A DNA stretch of 64,000 bases from Salibacterium lacus (GTDB taxonomy: Bacteria > Bacillota > Bacilli > Bacillales > Marinococcaceae): positions 1,178,001 to 1,242,000 of the forward strand of contig NZ_JBHUML010000002.1 in the NCBI RefSeq assembly GCF_042684865.1, in the 5' to 3' direction. Shown here piece after piece: positions 28,032 through 34,922 of the stretch (positions are counted from its first letter, which is position 1; each line of letters begins with the position of its first letter). The notes beneath the pieces were generated by a model. The model had not been told where the DNA came from. It saw nothing but the letters and a program-made list of their open reading frames with translations, and made no database searches. The position numbers and the translations under genes are program-made.

Positions 28032-28125
28032 TTCCTGCAAAAAACGGCGGACATCTGATGCCGTTTCAGCCTGTGTTTTCATCACAGCAGGACTGTAACG
28101 GAATGGATGTCCGCCTCTGCAGGAA
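28032..28125 (-). terminator. Composite long hairpin acting as terminator of the SLH/ComEC-like gene
   Basis: Nested inverted repeats: an outer TTCCTGCA/TGCAGGAA pair, then GGCGGACATC/GATGTCCGCC, CCGTT/AACGG, and an inner CCTGTG/CACAGG-type pair. On the minus strand the 10-bp GC-rich stem is followed by GTTTTTT, so it should terminate the upstream gene. It is unusually large for a terminator. Confidence 0.7.
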
Positions 28126-28141
28126 TTACTAACGGAAAGCT

Positions 28142-29815
28142 TTAACCAAGAGTGACATCCGGCCGCATTTCCTCAATCGTTGCCGGGCCGATGTAAGACA
28201 CATTGTCCAGCTCTTCCATCGTTTCAAACGGTCCGTTTGCGTCTCTGTAATTGATAATGTTCTCTGCAATCGCAGGACCGACTCCTGTGATGTTCTGCAG
28301 TTCTTCATACCCCGCAGTATTTACATTAACGGTTCCCTGCTGTTCTTCCGGCTCGGGAGTGGGTTCCGGTGTTGGTGCAGGTTCTGTATCATCTTTATTT
28401 CCGCTTCCTTCCCAAGGTGAAGCTGTAACTTCATAATTGCCTTCTGTGATGGAGAACACAACATCACCTTCGGCAGCCGTGGAATAAATGTCTGCATTGT
28501 CATTACGGAGGTTGGTCACAACAGAGGAAGCAGGGTGATCGTAGCGGTTTTCCTCCCCGTAGGAAAGAACAGCAGCTTCCGGATCCACTTCTTCAAGGAA
28601 GGCCGTACTGCTCGACGAATCGGATCCGTGATGAGCCGCTTTTAGAATTTCTGCTTCCACATCAAACTCATTCATCATATTCTGTTCCTGCTCCACGCCG
28701 GCATCCCCTGTCAAAAGAAGGTCATTTTCTCCGTACGTAAGTTTCAACACGACGGATGCTTCATTGTTGTTACTTGATGACGGGGCGGTGTTCAGCACTT
28801 TGGTTGTTACGTCTGACCCTATCCCCAGCGTCTCTCCTTCTGCGGGAGTATTGTAGGAAAGCCCCTCCTGACTAAGATGGGAGCGGTAGTCATCATACGT
28901 CTGGGTAGTGTGATCCTTGCCGCTGGTGAGAACATGATTCACTTCCATCTCCTCCAGCACCTGGATTAATCCACCTATGTGATCGGCATCCGGGTGAGTG
29001 GAAATCAAGTGATCAATGGTAGAGACCCCTTCGTTTTCAAGATAGGAAACAACCTTCTCTCCAGCCGCTCTCTTGCCACCGTCCACGAGCATATTCTTCC
29101 CATTTGGATACTCGACAAAGATACTGTCTCCCTGTCCAACGTCAATGAAATGGGCCTCAAGTTCCGTACTGTCTGATTCCGGCTCAGGATTATTACTTTC
29201 ATCTTCTGTAACCGGGGAGTCATCCAGAGCCCTCGCTAAAAACACCGAAAACTGGGCTCTTGTCGTGTCGTCATTCGGTCCAAAGGTACCGTCTGCGTAC
29301 CCGGTTGTAATGTCATGGGAAGCAATGGCCTGGACATCCTCGTAAAACACGTCTCCATCTTCCATATCTTCAAAAGAAGTCTGATTTCCTTCATAGGCGA
29401 TTTCTTCTGACGCACGGTTCAGCACAGCTGCCATCTGTCCTCTGGTTAAGAAGTCATTAGGCATGAAACGTCCGTTATTTCCATTGATAATGCCTTCATC
29501 TTGAACTGCCGCTGCTGTTTCATACGCATAATAACCCGGTCCTATATCTGTAAAATCAGCTTCCGGACGGTCTGTCGTTTCCAAGTGAAACGCCTCTGTA
29601 ATCATAGAAGCGGCCTGACTTCGTGTCACCGGTTCGCCGGGACGGAATGTTCCGTCTTCGTATCCTGAAATGATCCCCTCTTCTGCCAGATACTCTATCT
29701 CTGACCCGGCCCAAAAATTCGAACCCATATCAGAAAAATCGTCAGCTGCAGCTGCGGTCGAAGTAAACAACGCCCCTGAAATTACCGCAGACAGTATGTA
29801 CTTTCCGAATGCCAT
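28142..29815 (-). CDS. Secreted S-layer-anchored ComEC-type metallo-hydrolase with ComEA-like HhH domain
   Basis: A 557-residue exported protein with four modules. A signal peptide (about 1-24) is followed by three SLH domains (about 27-72, 87-132, 148-196) that would bind it to cell-wall polymer. A ComEC/Rec2-type metallo-beta-lactamase domain follows (about 218-467) with HFIDVGQGDS and the metal motif HPDADH at 274-279. After an acidic proline-rich linker, a ComEA-like helix-hairpin-helix domain runs from 494 to the end (VNVNTAGYEELQNITGVGP). No multi-spanning channel is present, so it is not ComEC itself. A surface nuclease that grips DNA is a reasonable inference. The ATG at 29815 has AAGGAGG 6 nt upstream. 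Confidence 0.85.
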   Translation of the reverse strand: MAFGKYILSAVISGALFTSTAAAADDFSDMGSNFWAGSEIEYLAEEGIISGYEDGTFRPGEPVTRSQAASMITEAFHLETTDRPEADFTDIGPGYYAYETAAAVQDEGIINGNNGRFMPNDFLTRGQMAAVLNRASEEIAYEGNQTSFEDMEDGDVFYEDVQAIASHDITTGYADGTFGPNDDTTRAQFSVFLARALDDSPVTEDESNNPEPESDSTELEAHFIDVGQGDSIFVEYPNGKNMLVDGGKRAAGEKVVSYLENEGVSTIDHLISTHPDADHIGGLIQVLEEMEVNHVLTSGKDHTTQTYDDYRSHLSQEGLSYNTPAEGETLGIGSDVTTKVLNTAPSSSNNNEASVVLKLTYGENDLLLTGDAGVEQEQNMMNEFDVEAEILKAAHHGSDSSSSTAFLEEVDPEAAVLSYGEENRYDHPASSVVTNLRNDNADIYSTAAEGDVVFSITEGNYEVTASPWEGSGNKDDTEPAPTPEPTPEPEEQQGTVNVNTAGYEELQNITGVGPAIAENIINYRDANGPFETMEELDNVSYIGPATIEEMRPDVTLG

Positions 29816-29844
29816 CAAATTCCTCCTTTACAGCAATACACACA

Positions 29845-29859
29845 TGTTATCACATAACA
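29845..29859. promoter_or_regulatory. 15-bp inverted repeat upstream of the SLH/ComEC-like gene
   Basis: TGTTATCACATAACA has perfect 6-bp arms around a 3-nt centre, 30 bp upstream of the start codon. It looks like an operator next to an AT-rich promoter region. The regulator is unknown. Confidence 0.4.
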
Positions 29860-29904
29860 GTTAAAATTTTAATATTCTGTGAACAAACACCCCTTCATCA
29901 TTTT

Positions 29905-29949
29905 AAAAAAAGAAGCGGAATGTGAAAGAGTTTTCTTTCACATTCCGCT
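29905..29949 (-). terminator. Terminator after the CotX-like gene
   Basis: A 14-bp perfect stem AGCGGAATGTGAAA/TTTCACATTCCGCT (29936-29949 with 29914-29927) is followed on the minus strand by TCTTTTTTT. Confidence 0.88.
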
Positions 29950-29957
29950 CTATTTTA

Positions 29958-30431
29958 TTACAGGATATTAAGCGCTGCAGCTACAGCGATCAATAATTGC
30001 AGAAGTAACTGAATATTAACCGCCAATTGAGTGTCCCTCATGTCCATCGTGACGCCTCGGCTGTTTTCAATATACATATGCTGATACGTCTGCTGTTTGA
30101 TTTTAGCAGATTGAATTAAATCCTGCGTAAAAGCTTCTGCCCGTTCCGAGTTCCCGCCGATAGAAACAGTTATAAGAATTAAAATAGCAGCTTGAAGACC
30201 TGCCTGCACGTTTAGAGCACCTTTAATGTCAGTATTTGATATATTGACATCACAACAGTCGATAATTTCGATATACTCTTCTGACAATTGAATGGTTTTA
30301 TTGGTCTGCTCTCCGTGCTGAGTGCTGTCACCGCTGCCACCGCAGCAATTTTCAGAAGAACTCTCCAAGGCATTCCACTTTCTATCATTTCTTTTTCTAT
30401 CTTTTTCTCTTGTTCGAGTATTTCTTTCCAT
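29958..30431 (-). CDS. Spore coat protein, CotX family
   Basis: A 157-residue protein with two copies of the CotX-type repeat. The first is IEIIDCCDVNISNTD followed by NVQAGLQAAILILI; the second is IENSRGVTMDMRDTQ followed by LAVNIQLLLQLLIA. The N-terminus is basic and carries a CCGGSG patch. CotX-type proteins belong to the insoluble outer coat or crust of Bacillus spores. AAAGGAGG lies 7 nt before the ATG. A SigK-type -10 (CATAGAATA, 30453-30461) lies just upstream without a good -35, as seen for GerE-activated coat genes. It forms a pair with the small gene upstream. Confidence 0.85.
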   Translation of the reverse strand: MERNTRTREKDRKRNDRKWNALESSSENCCGGSGDSTQHGEQTNKTIQLSEEYIEIIDCCDVNISNTDIKGALNVQAGLQAAILILITVSIGGNSERAEAFTQDLIQSAKIKQQTYQHMYIENSRGVTMDMRDTQLAVNIQLLLQLLIAVAAALNIL

Positions 30432-30505
30432 TTATATTCCTCCTTTCTATACTATTCTATGAAGAATCTGTATAGAGGATTGGACAACCTTCCTGATATA
30501 AATGC

Positions 30506-30706
30506 TTATTTTTTCTCTTTTTCCACTGATTCATCATTGATCTGTCCACTGGAAATAAACTGATCCACCCTATCCTGACATTCCTGAATGACCTCTCTCA
30601 ATTCACTTTTTTCCTCTTCCGTAAGTTCTGTCATAGACTGTTCCAGTCCGTGTTTTTTCATTAGACGTTTCACCAGCATTTTTGTTAGTTTTGGGTTTTG
30701 CTGCAT
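30506..30706 (-). CDS. Small protein in the CotX locus
   Basis: A 66-residue charged, mostly helical protein (MQQNPKLTKMLVKRLMKK, then an E/K-rich region). I do not recognise the family. AAAGGAGG lies 7 nt before the ATG and the gene sits 74 bp upstream of the CotX-family gene in the same direction. A SigK-like promoter lies in front of it. Both suggest a forespore-coat or late mother-cell role, but only by context. Confidence 0.65.
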   Translation of the reverse strand: MQQNPKLTKMLVKRLMKKHGLEQSMTELTEEEKSELREVIQECQDRVDQFISSGQINDESVEKEKK

Positions 30707-30734
30707 ATAAACCCCTCCTTTAGCGATTTCTATA

Positions 30735-30761
30735 GATCCTATGAAAAAAATATATTATTGT
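30735..30761 (-). promoter_or_regulatory. SigK-like promoter of the coat locus
   Basis: On the minus strand AC, a 16-bp spacer and CATAGGATC; the SigK -10 consensus CATAnnnTA is matched except for its last base. It lies 28 bp upstream of the 66-residue gene. Confidence 0.45.
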
Positions 30762-30843
30762 ATAGGGAACAATCTATTATTTCTGGACAAAGCGGTAACA
30801 AATTTAAAACAATGTATCCGAGTATCTATTATTACCCGGAAGA

Positions 30844-30886
30844 AAACAAAAGAGGACGCCAGGATTTACTAAATCAAGGCGTCCTC
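30844..30886 (-). terminator. Terminator after the DUF3006 gene
   Basis: A 9-bp stem GAGGACGCC/GGCGTCCTC (30878-30886 with 30852-30860), with a smaller inner GATTTA/TAAATC pair, is followed on the minus strand by TTTTGTTTTC. Confidence 0.8.
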
Positions 30887-30940
30887 CCATCGTTATTTCC
30901 GATTCTTTTTCATCATGTCATGCTGTTTATTAATTTCTGT

Positions 30941-31189
30941 TCATCCCAGCTTATTCTTCAGTTTTTGAAAGATCGATTGAGCTTTCTGTTTTCGATTTTC
31001 TGTTTCTTGATGATTTATTGTAATTTCCCGCAATGTCCCGTTCTCGTTACATTCGACTTCTACGACATCGCCTTCCTTTAAATCTTCAGGAAGCTGTTTT
31101 GTTGGTACCTTTCTTTGTATGTTTTCATCGCCGGCAGGAAGGAGAACGGCCAATTCCCCCTCCAGCCGATCGACCGTGTATTGTTTCAA
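30941..31189 (-). CDS. DUF3006 domain protein
   Basis: A small protein of 82 residues with the DUF3006 pattern: YTVDRLEGELAVLLPAGD, then a KQLPEDLKEGDVVEVE beta-rich core and a basic helical tail. The start is a TTG at 31189 with AGGAGG 6 nt upstream; earlier in-frame codons add residues not seen in the family. It overlaps the 3' end of the ComEC-like gene by 65 bp, so the two are made together. Genes of this family are, to my knowledge, often next to ComEC-like metallo-hydrolases. The function is unknown. Confidence 0.75.
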   Translation of the reverse strand: MKQYTVDRLEGELAVLLPAGDENIQRKVPTKQLPEDLKEGDVVEVECNENGTLREITINHQETENRKQKAQSIFQKLKNKLG

Positions 31190-32165
31190 ATGACCCCTCC
31201 TGACCGCAGATCGTATCCAGGCGTATTTCATCTATAGTATCACTGTTACCCGTATCCTCTTTTCCATCACCGTTCCAGGGCTCTGCTTCCGGTACATTGA
31301 GACCTTGAGGATGTAACGAAACTTCAATATTTCCGGATTCATACGTGCTGTATAGTTCAACTCCTGCCTCTTTCAGGGTTTTTACAACATTTTCAGAGGG
31401 ATGGCCGTAATCATTTTCGCCGTAAGAAAGGAACGCTGTTTCAGGATCCACAGCTTCCACAAATTGAGCACTGGTTGACGTGTCTGCCCCGTGGTGGCCA
31501 ACCTTCAACAAATCGGACTCGACATCGTATTTTTCCATCATTTCCACTTCATTTTCAATCGCGGCGTCGCCCGTCAATAACACTTTTGTCTCTCCGTAAG
31601 TGAGATGAAGGACAATGGAGGATTTATTGATTACGTCACTGTCATGATATCCATTCAGAATTTGTACTTCAGCAACCTGCGTGTCTAAATATTCTCCTGC
31701 TTCCGCTTTTACAACAGGAATATCCTGTTCATCCATTAATTCGAGGTACTTCTGATACGTTTTTGTCGTATGCTCTTTCCCACTATCCAGCACATTTTTC
31801 ACGTCTATTTCTTCCAATACCTTAATTAATCCGCCAATATGATCGACATCCGGGTGTGTCGCCACCACCCATTCCAGGGTATCGATATTCTCTTCTTCTA
31901 AATAATCAATGATTTCTTCTCCGGACCCGTGCATGCCTCCGTCAATAAGAAGATTTCCACCGGAACCCTCGGGCTCCACCAAGATGCTGTCGCCCTGTCC
32001 CACATCCAGAAAATGCACGTTCAAGGCAGCATCCGGTGCAGCTGCAGCTCCGACCTCTTTTGTCGTTTCCTTACATCCCGGCATTTCCTTTTCTTCAGCA
32101 TGAATAAATGATGTAAGCATGGTTCCAAGTAATGCCATGGTTAATATGTACCTTGCCAATCTCAT
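31125..32165 (-). CDS. Secreted ComEC-type metallo-hydrolase (short paralogue)
   Basis: A 346-residue exported protein: signal peptide to about residue 23, then a single ComEC/Rec2-type metallo-beta-lactamase domain with HFLDVGQGDS (51-60) and the metal motif HPDVDH (104-109), plus LLTGDA and HHGADTS further on. It is clearly a paralogue of the S-layer-linked protein at 28142 but lacks the SLH modules and the HhH domain. Its last 21 residues are read out of frame over the DUF3006 start and look non-conserved. The ATG at 32165 has GAGGGGG 6 nt upstream. Confidence 0.85.
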   Translation of the reverse strand: MRLARYILTMALLGTMLTSFIHAEEKEMPGCKETTKEVGAAAAPDAALNVHFLDVGQGDSILVEPEGSGGNLLIDGGMHGSGEEIIDYLEEENIDTLEWVVATHPDVDHIGGLIKVLEEIDVKNVLDSGKEHTTKTYQKYLELMDEQDIPVVKAEAGEYLDTQVAEVQILNGYHDSDVINKSSIVLHLTYGETKVLLTGDAAIENEVEMMEKYDVESDLLKVGHHGADTSTSAQFVEAVDPETAFLSYGENDYGHPSENVVKTLKEAGVELYSTYESGNIEVSLHPQGLNVPEAEPWNGDGKEDTGNSDTIDEIRLDTICGQEGSFETIHGRSAGGGIGRSPSCRR

Positions 32166-32397
32166 CAAATTCCCCCTCAAAATGTCTCTGTTATTTTGCC
32201 ACAAACCGGGCGAAAAAATGGAGTTTGGTGAAAAGAAATGATCATTTTTTGTTCGGGGGAAGTAAACCGGGTGGCAGCTAATCATTTTAAGGAGCTTTTC
32301 GAGGAGTAACAGGGGCAAAATTAAATTCTGCCCCAATCCTGCCCCAAAAAGCTAAAATCAAGGCAATTTACAGAAGTGGAATGAATAGTGGTAAATT

Positions 32398-32425
32398 AAA
32401 AAACCCCTTGTCTCCCAAGGGGTTT
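32398..32425 (-). terminator. Terminator-like hairpin downstream of tRNA-Arg
   Basis: A 10-bp perfect stem AAACCCCTTG/CAAGGGGTTT (32401-32410 with 32416-32425) runs into TTTTTTAATTT on the minus strand. It lies about 250 bp past the tRNA, at the edge of the integration remnant. Confidence 0.7.
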
Positions 32426-32439
32426 GGCACTTTTGAGTT

Positions 32440-32681
32440 TGGTGTCCCACGATGAACACGTACGCTTATATCTTGAAAGAATTGCGGACCAGAGACGAAG
32501 AAAAAACCGCCCAAATCTTTGATGAAATGAGCGGCTAGCATGTGCAAAATATGTGCAAAAAAAGTTCATTTTCGTGTTCAACAGAGAACACCTTTTCGGT
32601 CTTTGAATGTCAGTCAAAGTACCGTCATAAAGGGATTTTCCGTTTATGGGTTAAAACCCTAAATAGGTAAATGGTGTCCCA
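32440..32681. repeat. Probable attachment-site duplication at tRNA-Arg
   Basis: The 10-bp sequence TGGTGTCCCA, which is the complement of the tRNA 3' end with its CCA, occurs at 32672-32681 (in the tRNA) and again at 32440-32449. Two ATGTGCAAAA direct repeats 11 bp apart (32540-32549 and 32551-32560) follow the integrase stop and resemble arm-type integrase sites. Together they look like the scar of an element that used this tRNA as attB. The rest of the 506-bp gap between the metallo-hydrolase and the tRNA shows no gene. Confidence 0.5.
32446..32538 (+). pseudogene. 3' remnant of a phage-type tyrosine integrase
   Basis: The plus-strand frame from 32446 to a TAG at 32538 reads PTMNTYAYILKELRTRDEEK and then TAQIFDEMSG. 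This matches the extreme C-terminus of phage and ICE tyrosine recombinases, including the catalytic Tyr (in MNTYAYI). Nothing upstream continues the integrase, so only about 30 codons remain. It lies between a copy of the tRNA 3'-end sequence and the tRNA itself. Confidence 0.7.
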
Positions 32682-32748
32682 GGCAGGATTCGAACCTGCG
32701 ACCTACGGCTTAGAAGGCCGTTGCTCTATCCTACTGAGCTACTGGGAC
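32672..32748 (-). tRNA. tRNA-Arg (anticodon TCT)
   Basis: A cloverleaf on the minus strand: acceptor GTCCCAG pairs with CTGGGAC, the anticodon loop is CTTCTAA (TCT), and the T-loop is GGTTCGAATCC. The discriminator A and the CCA end are encoded. It serves as the attachment site of a lost element. Confidence 0.97.
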
Positions 32749-32777
32749 AAGACGTTTGTTTTTCAGCGACAAATATT

Positions 32778-32806
32778 ATGTTATTATATCCGGCGGCTGA
32801 AGTCAA
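32778..32806 (-). promoter_or_regulatory. Candidate promoter of tRNA-Arg
   Basis: TTGACT, a 17-bp spacer and TAACAT on the minus strand, 30 bp upstream of the tRNA. Confidence 0.5.
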
Positions 32807-32839
32807 TATGATTTTTAAAAGCATCTTCCTGAGTATTGA

Positions 32840-32890
32840 AAAAAGCAGCCCTGAGTCGGAGCAAGATGCCTTGCTCCGCTCCCAGGCCGT
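32840..32890 (-). terminator. Terminator of the racE-side operon (after the ysnB-like gene)
   Basis: A CGGAGCAAG/CTTGCTCCG stem (32857-32878) within a longer imperfect hairpin, followed on the minus strand by TGCTTTTTT. Confidence 0.6.
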
Positions 32891-32895
32891 TCTTT

Positions 32896-33420
32896 TTATT
32901 CACTTTTTCCTTCAAACGAAGCATACAAATCTGTTACCTCCTCGGCGGAAACCCGCTCATAAAAACGGATTTCGGCTCCGCCGGATTCATCAAATGATGC
33001 AATGGCATACGTCTGTTCGGGACGGGTGCGGGGCTGCATCACACTTCCCGGGTTAACAAAAAGGATGCCTTGATCTTCAAAGGCGGTCGGGTGGTGGCTG
33101 TGGCCGAAACACGCCATGCGTGCCTGTGTTTCTTCCGCCCGGTAAGACAGCGGAATATGAGTCATTTTAATATTGTAGAGATGACCGTGTGTGACATATA
33201 CCCGGACCCCTTCTACCGTTTCAGCTGTATCTTCCGGAAATTCGCCCGGCTTGTCCACATTTCCCTGAACCGTATGTACACCTTCAAGAATAGAAGAATC
33301 GTTGGACAATTCAGAGTCTCCGCAGTGAAAGACAGCATCCACTTCCCCGCGGTGCCGCTCAATTACTTCACTCAGTTCTGTTTCACTGCCGTGGCTGTCA
33401 CTGACCAACAAACATTTCAT
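32896..33420 (-). CDS. YsnB-like metallophosphoesterase
   Basis: A 174-residue phosphodiesterase of the YfcE/MJ0936 type. All metal-binding blocks are present: LLVSDSHG, FHCGDSE, QGNVDK, THGH and GHSHHP. The substrate is probably a small phosphodiester, but it is not known. The ATG at 33420 starts 5 bp after the rdgB stop, with only a weak GAGAG ribosome site. B. subtilis ysnB lies at the same position. Confidence 0.88.
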   Translation of the reverse strand: MKCLLVSDSHGSETELSEVIERHRGEVDAVFHCGDSELSNDSSILEGVHTVQGNVDKPGEFPEDTAETVEGVRVYVTHGHLYNIKMTHIPLSYRAEETQARMACFGHSHHPTAFEDQGILFVNPGSVMQPRTRPEQTYAIASFDESGGAEIRFYERVSAEEVTDLYASFEGKSE

Positions 33421-33425
33421 AGGAT

Positions 33426-34028
33426 TCACTCTCTTTCATCGGATGTAATGTTCAAGCTTTGTTCTTTCATTTTCTGAAGAGCCTGGAACCGGTGGCTGAT
33501 TTTATTTTTTTCTTCGGGCGGAAGTTCTGCCATCGAAACCCCGCGTTCCGGCAGATAAAAGACAGGATCATAACCGAAACCGTTTGCGCCTGATTTGGCT
33601 GGAGCAATTCTGCCTTCACACGTTCCACGGAATGTTTCCGTCTCTTTTCCCGGTGCTGCAGCAGCAATGACACACACAAAACGGGCACTGCGCTTTTCTT
33701 CCGGCATACCTTCGAGTTCCTGCAGCACTTTCGCCGTGTTTGCTTCATCGTTTTTCTCTTCGCCTGCATAGCGGGCTGAGTACACGCCGGGGCGCCCGTT
33801 CAGCGCGTCGATTTCAAGACCGGAATCATCTGCTATGACAGGCACCTCATAGGCTGCAGCAATAGCTTCCGCTTTTAGTGCAGCGTTCTCTTCAAATGTC
33901 TCTCCTGTTTCGGGAATGTCGTCCATTTCCACATCAAGAAGAGAACGGACGGCTGCCTCTGAACCAAACATATCACGGAACTCTTTGACTTTGTTTTCAT
34001 TTTTGGTTGCAATAATTACGGTACGCAT
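33426..34028 (-). CDS. rdgB: dITP/XTP pyrophosphatase (RdgB/HAM1)
   Basis: Removes deaminated purine nucleotides (dITP, ITP, XTP) from the pool. The family motifs ATKNENKVKEF at the N-terminus, DDSGLEIDALNGRPGVYSAR in the middle and SHRFQAL near the end are present. Length is 200 residues. Its ATG overlaps the rph stop (TAATG). B. subtilis names the gene ysnA. Confidence 0.95.
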   Translation of the reverse strand: MRTVIIATKNENKVKEFRDMFGSEAAVRSLLDVEMDDIPETGETFEENAALKAEAIAAAYEVPVIADDSGLEIDALNGRPGVYSARYAGEEKNDEANTAKVLQELEGMPEEKRSARFVCVIAAAAPGKETETFRGTCEGRIAPAKSGANGFGYDPVFYLPERGVSMAELPPEEKNKISHRFQALQKMKEQSLNITSDERE

Positions 34029-34795
34029 TATTCTGCCGCTTCCTTTTTTGCCTGAATGTCATCATCAATGGATCCGAGCAGCTCTTTTTGAATAAGAAAC
34101 AATTCATTCATCCCTTTTTCCCCAAGGTCGAGAAGGGAATTAAGCTGGCTGCGGGAATAGGAGGCTTCTTCCCCCGTTCCCTGAAGTTCAACGAATTCAC
34201 CGTTTCCTGTCATTACGATATTCATATCCACTGCTGCTTCTGCATCCTCTTTATAGCATAAATCCAGCAGTTCCTCTTGTCCAGCGTCAACTCCGACCGA
34301 AACAGCAGCAAGATAATCCACAATCGGCCATTTTTTTATTTTCCCTGCTTCCACAAAAGATTTCACAGCCATGGCCATCGCAACAAATGCTCCTGTAATA
34401 GAGGCTGTGCGTGTACCGCCGTCTGCCTGAATGACGTCGCAGTCTATCCAGATTGTACGCTCACCGATGCTGGACAAGTCAACGACAGAGCGGAGCGAAC
34501 GGCCGATTAAACGTTGAATTTCCATGGTTCGGCCGCTCAGTTTTCCCTTCGCGGCTTCCCTGATATTACGTTGTTCGGTTGCTCTTGGAAGCATGGAATA
34601 CTCTGCGGCGATCCAACCCTTGCCACTGTTACGCATAAACGGCGGAACACGATCCTCAATGCTCGCCGTGCAGATAACTTTGGTTTCTCCAACGGTGATA
34701 AGTACCGAACCTTCCGGGTGTTTCAAAAATTCCGTATCAATGGTAACCGGACGCATCTCACTTTTTTCTCTTCCATCAAATCGTGTCATTGTCAT
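34028..34795 (-). CDS. rph: Ribonuclease PH
   Basis: A phosphorolytic 3'-5' exoribonuclease that trims tRNA precursors. The 255-residue protein has the RNase PH signature: RPVTIDTEFLKHPEGSVLI, AEYSMLPRATEQRN, and DCDVIQADGGTRTASITGA in the active site. GGAGG lies 8 nt before the ATG. It is followed in the same transcript by rdgB and the ysnB-like gene. Confidence 0.96.
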   Translation of the reverse strand: MTMTRFDGREKSEMRPVTIDTEFLKHPEGSVLITVGETKVICTASIEDRVPPFMRNSGKGWIAAEYSMLPRATEQRNIREAAKGKLSGRTMEIQRLIGRSLRSVVDLSSIGERTIWIDCDVIQADGGTRTASITGAFVAMAMAVKSFVEAGKIKKWPIVDYLAAVSVGVDAGQEELLDLCYKEDAEAAVDMNIVMTGNGEFVELQGTGEEASYSRSQLNSLLDLGEKGMNELFLIQKELLGSIDDDIQAKKEAAE

Positions 34796-34884
34796 GTCTG
34801 TATCCTCCTAATTAAAAACCTGTTAAGGTGCACACGTCCGTCAGCTCCCGCCTTCCACAGCAGGAGCTTTACAGACGCCTGGAT

Positions 34885-34912
34885 AAAAAGAAGGCAGCAT
34901 AGAGCCGCCTTA
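34885..34912 (-). terminator. Hairpin after gerM
   Basis: An AAGGC/GCCTT stem with an inner GGC/GCT pair (34891-34911) is followed on the minus strand by CTTTTTATCC. Moderate strength. Confidence 0.5.
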
Positions 34913-34922
34913 CCCCGCATTT

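Noticed and set aside
29861..29872. TTAAAATTTTAA as a second operator
   Set aside because: Simple AT palindrome expected by chance in an AT-rich promoter.
32166..32336. 57-codon N-terminal extension of the short metallo-hydrolase
   Set aside because: The signal peptide begins at the ATG at 32165 with a good RBS; the extension would bury it.
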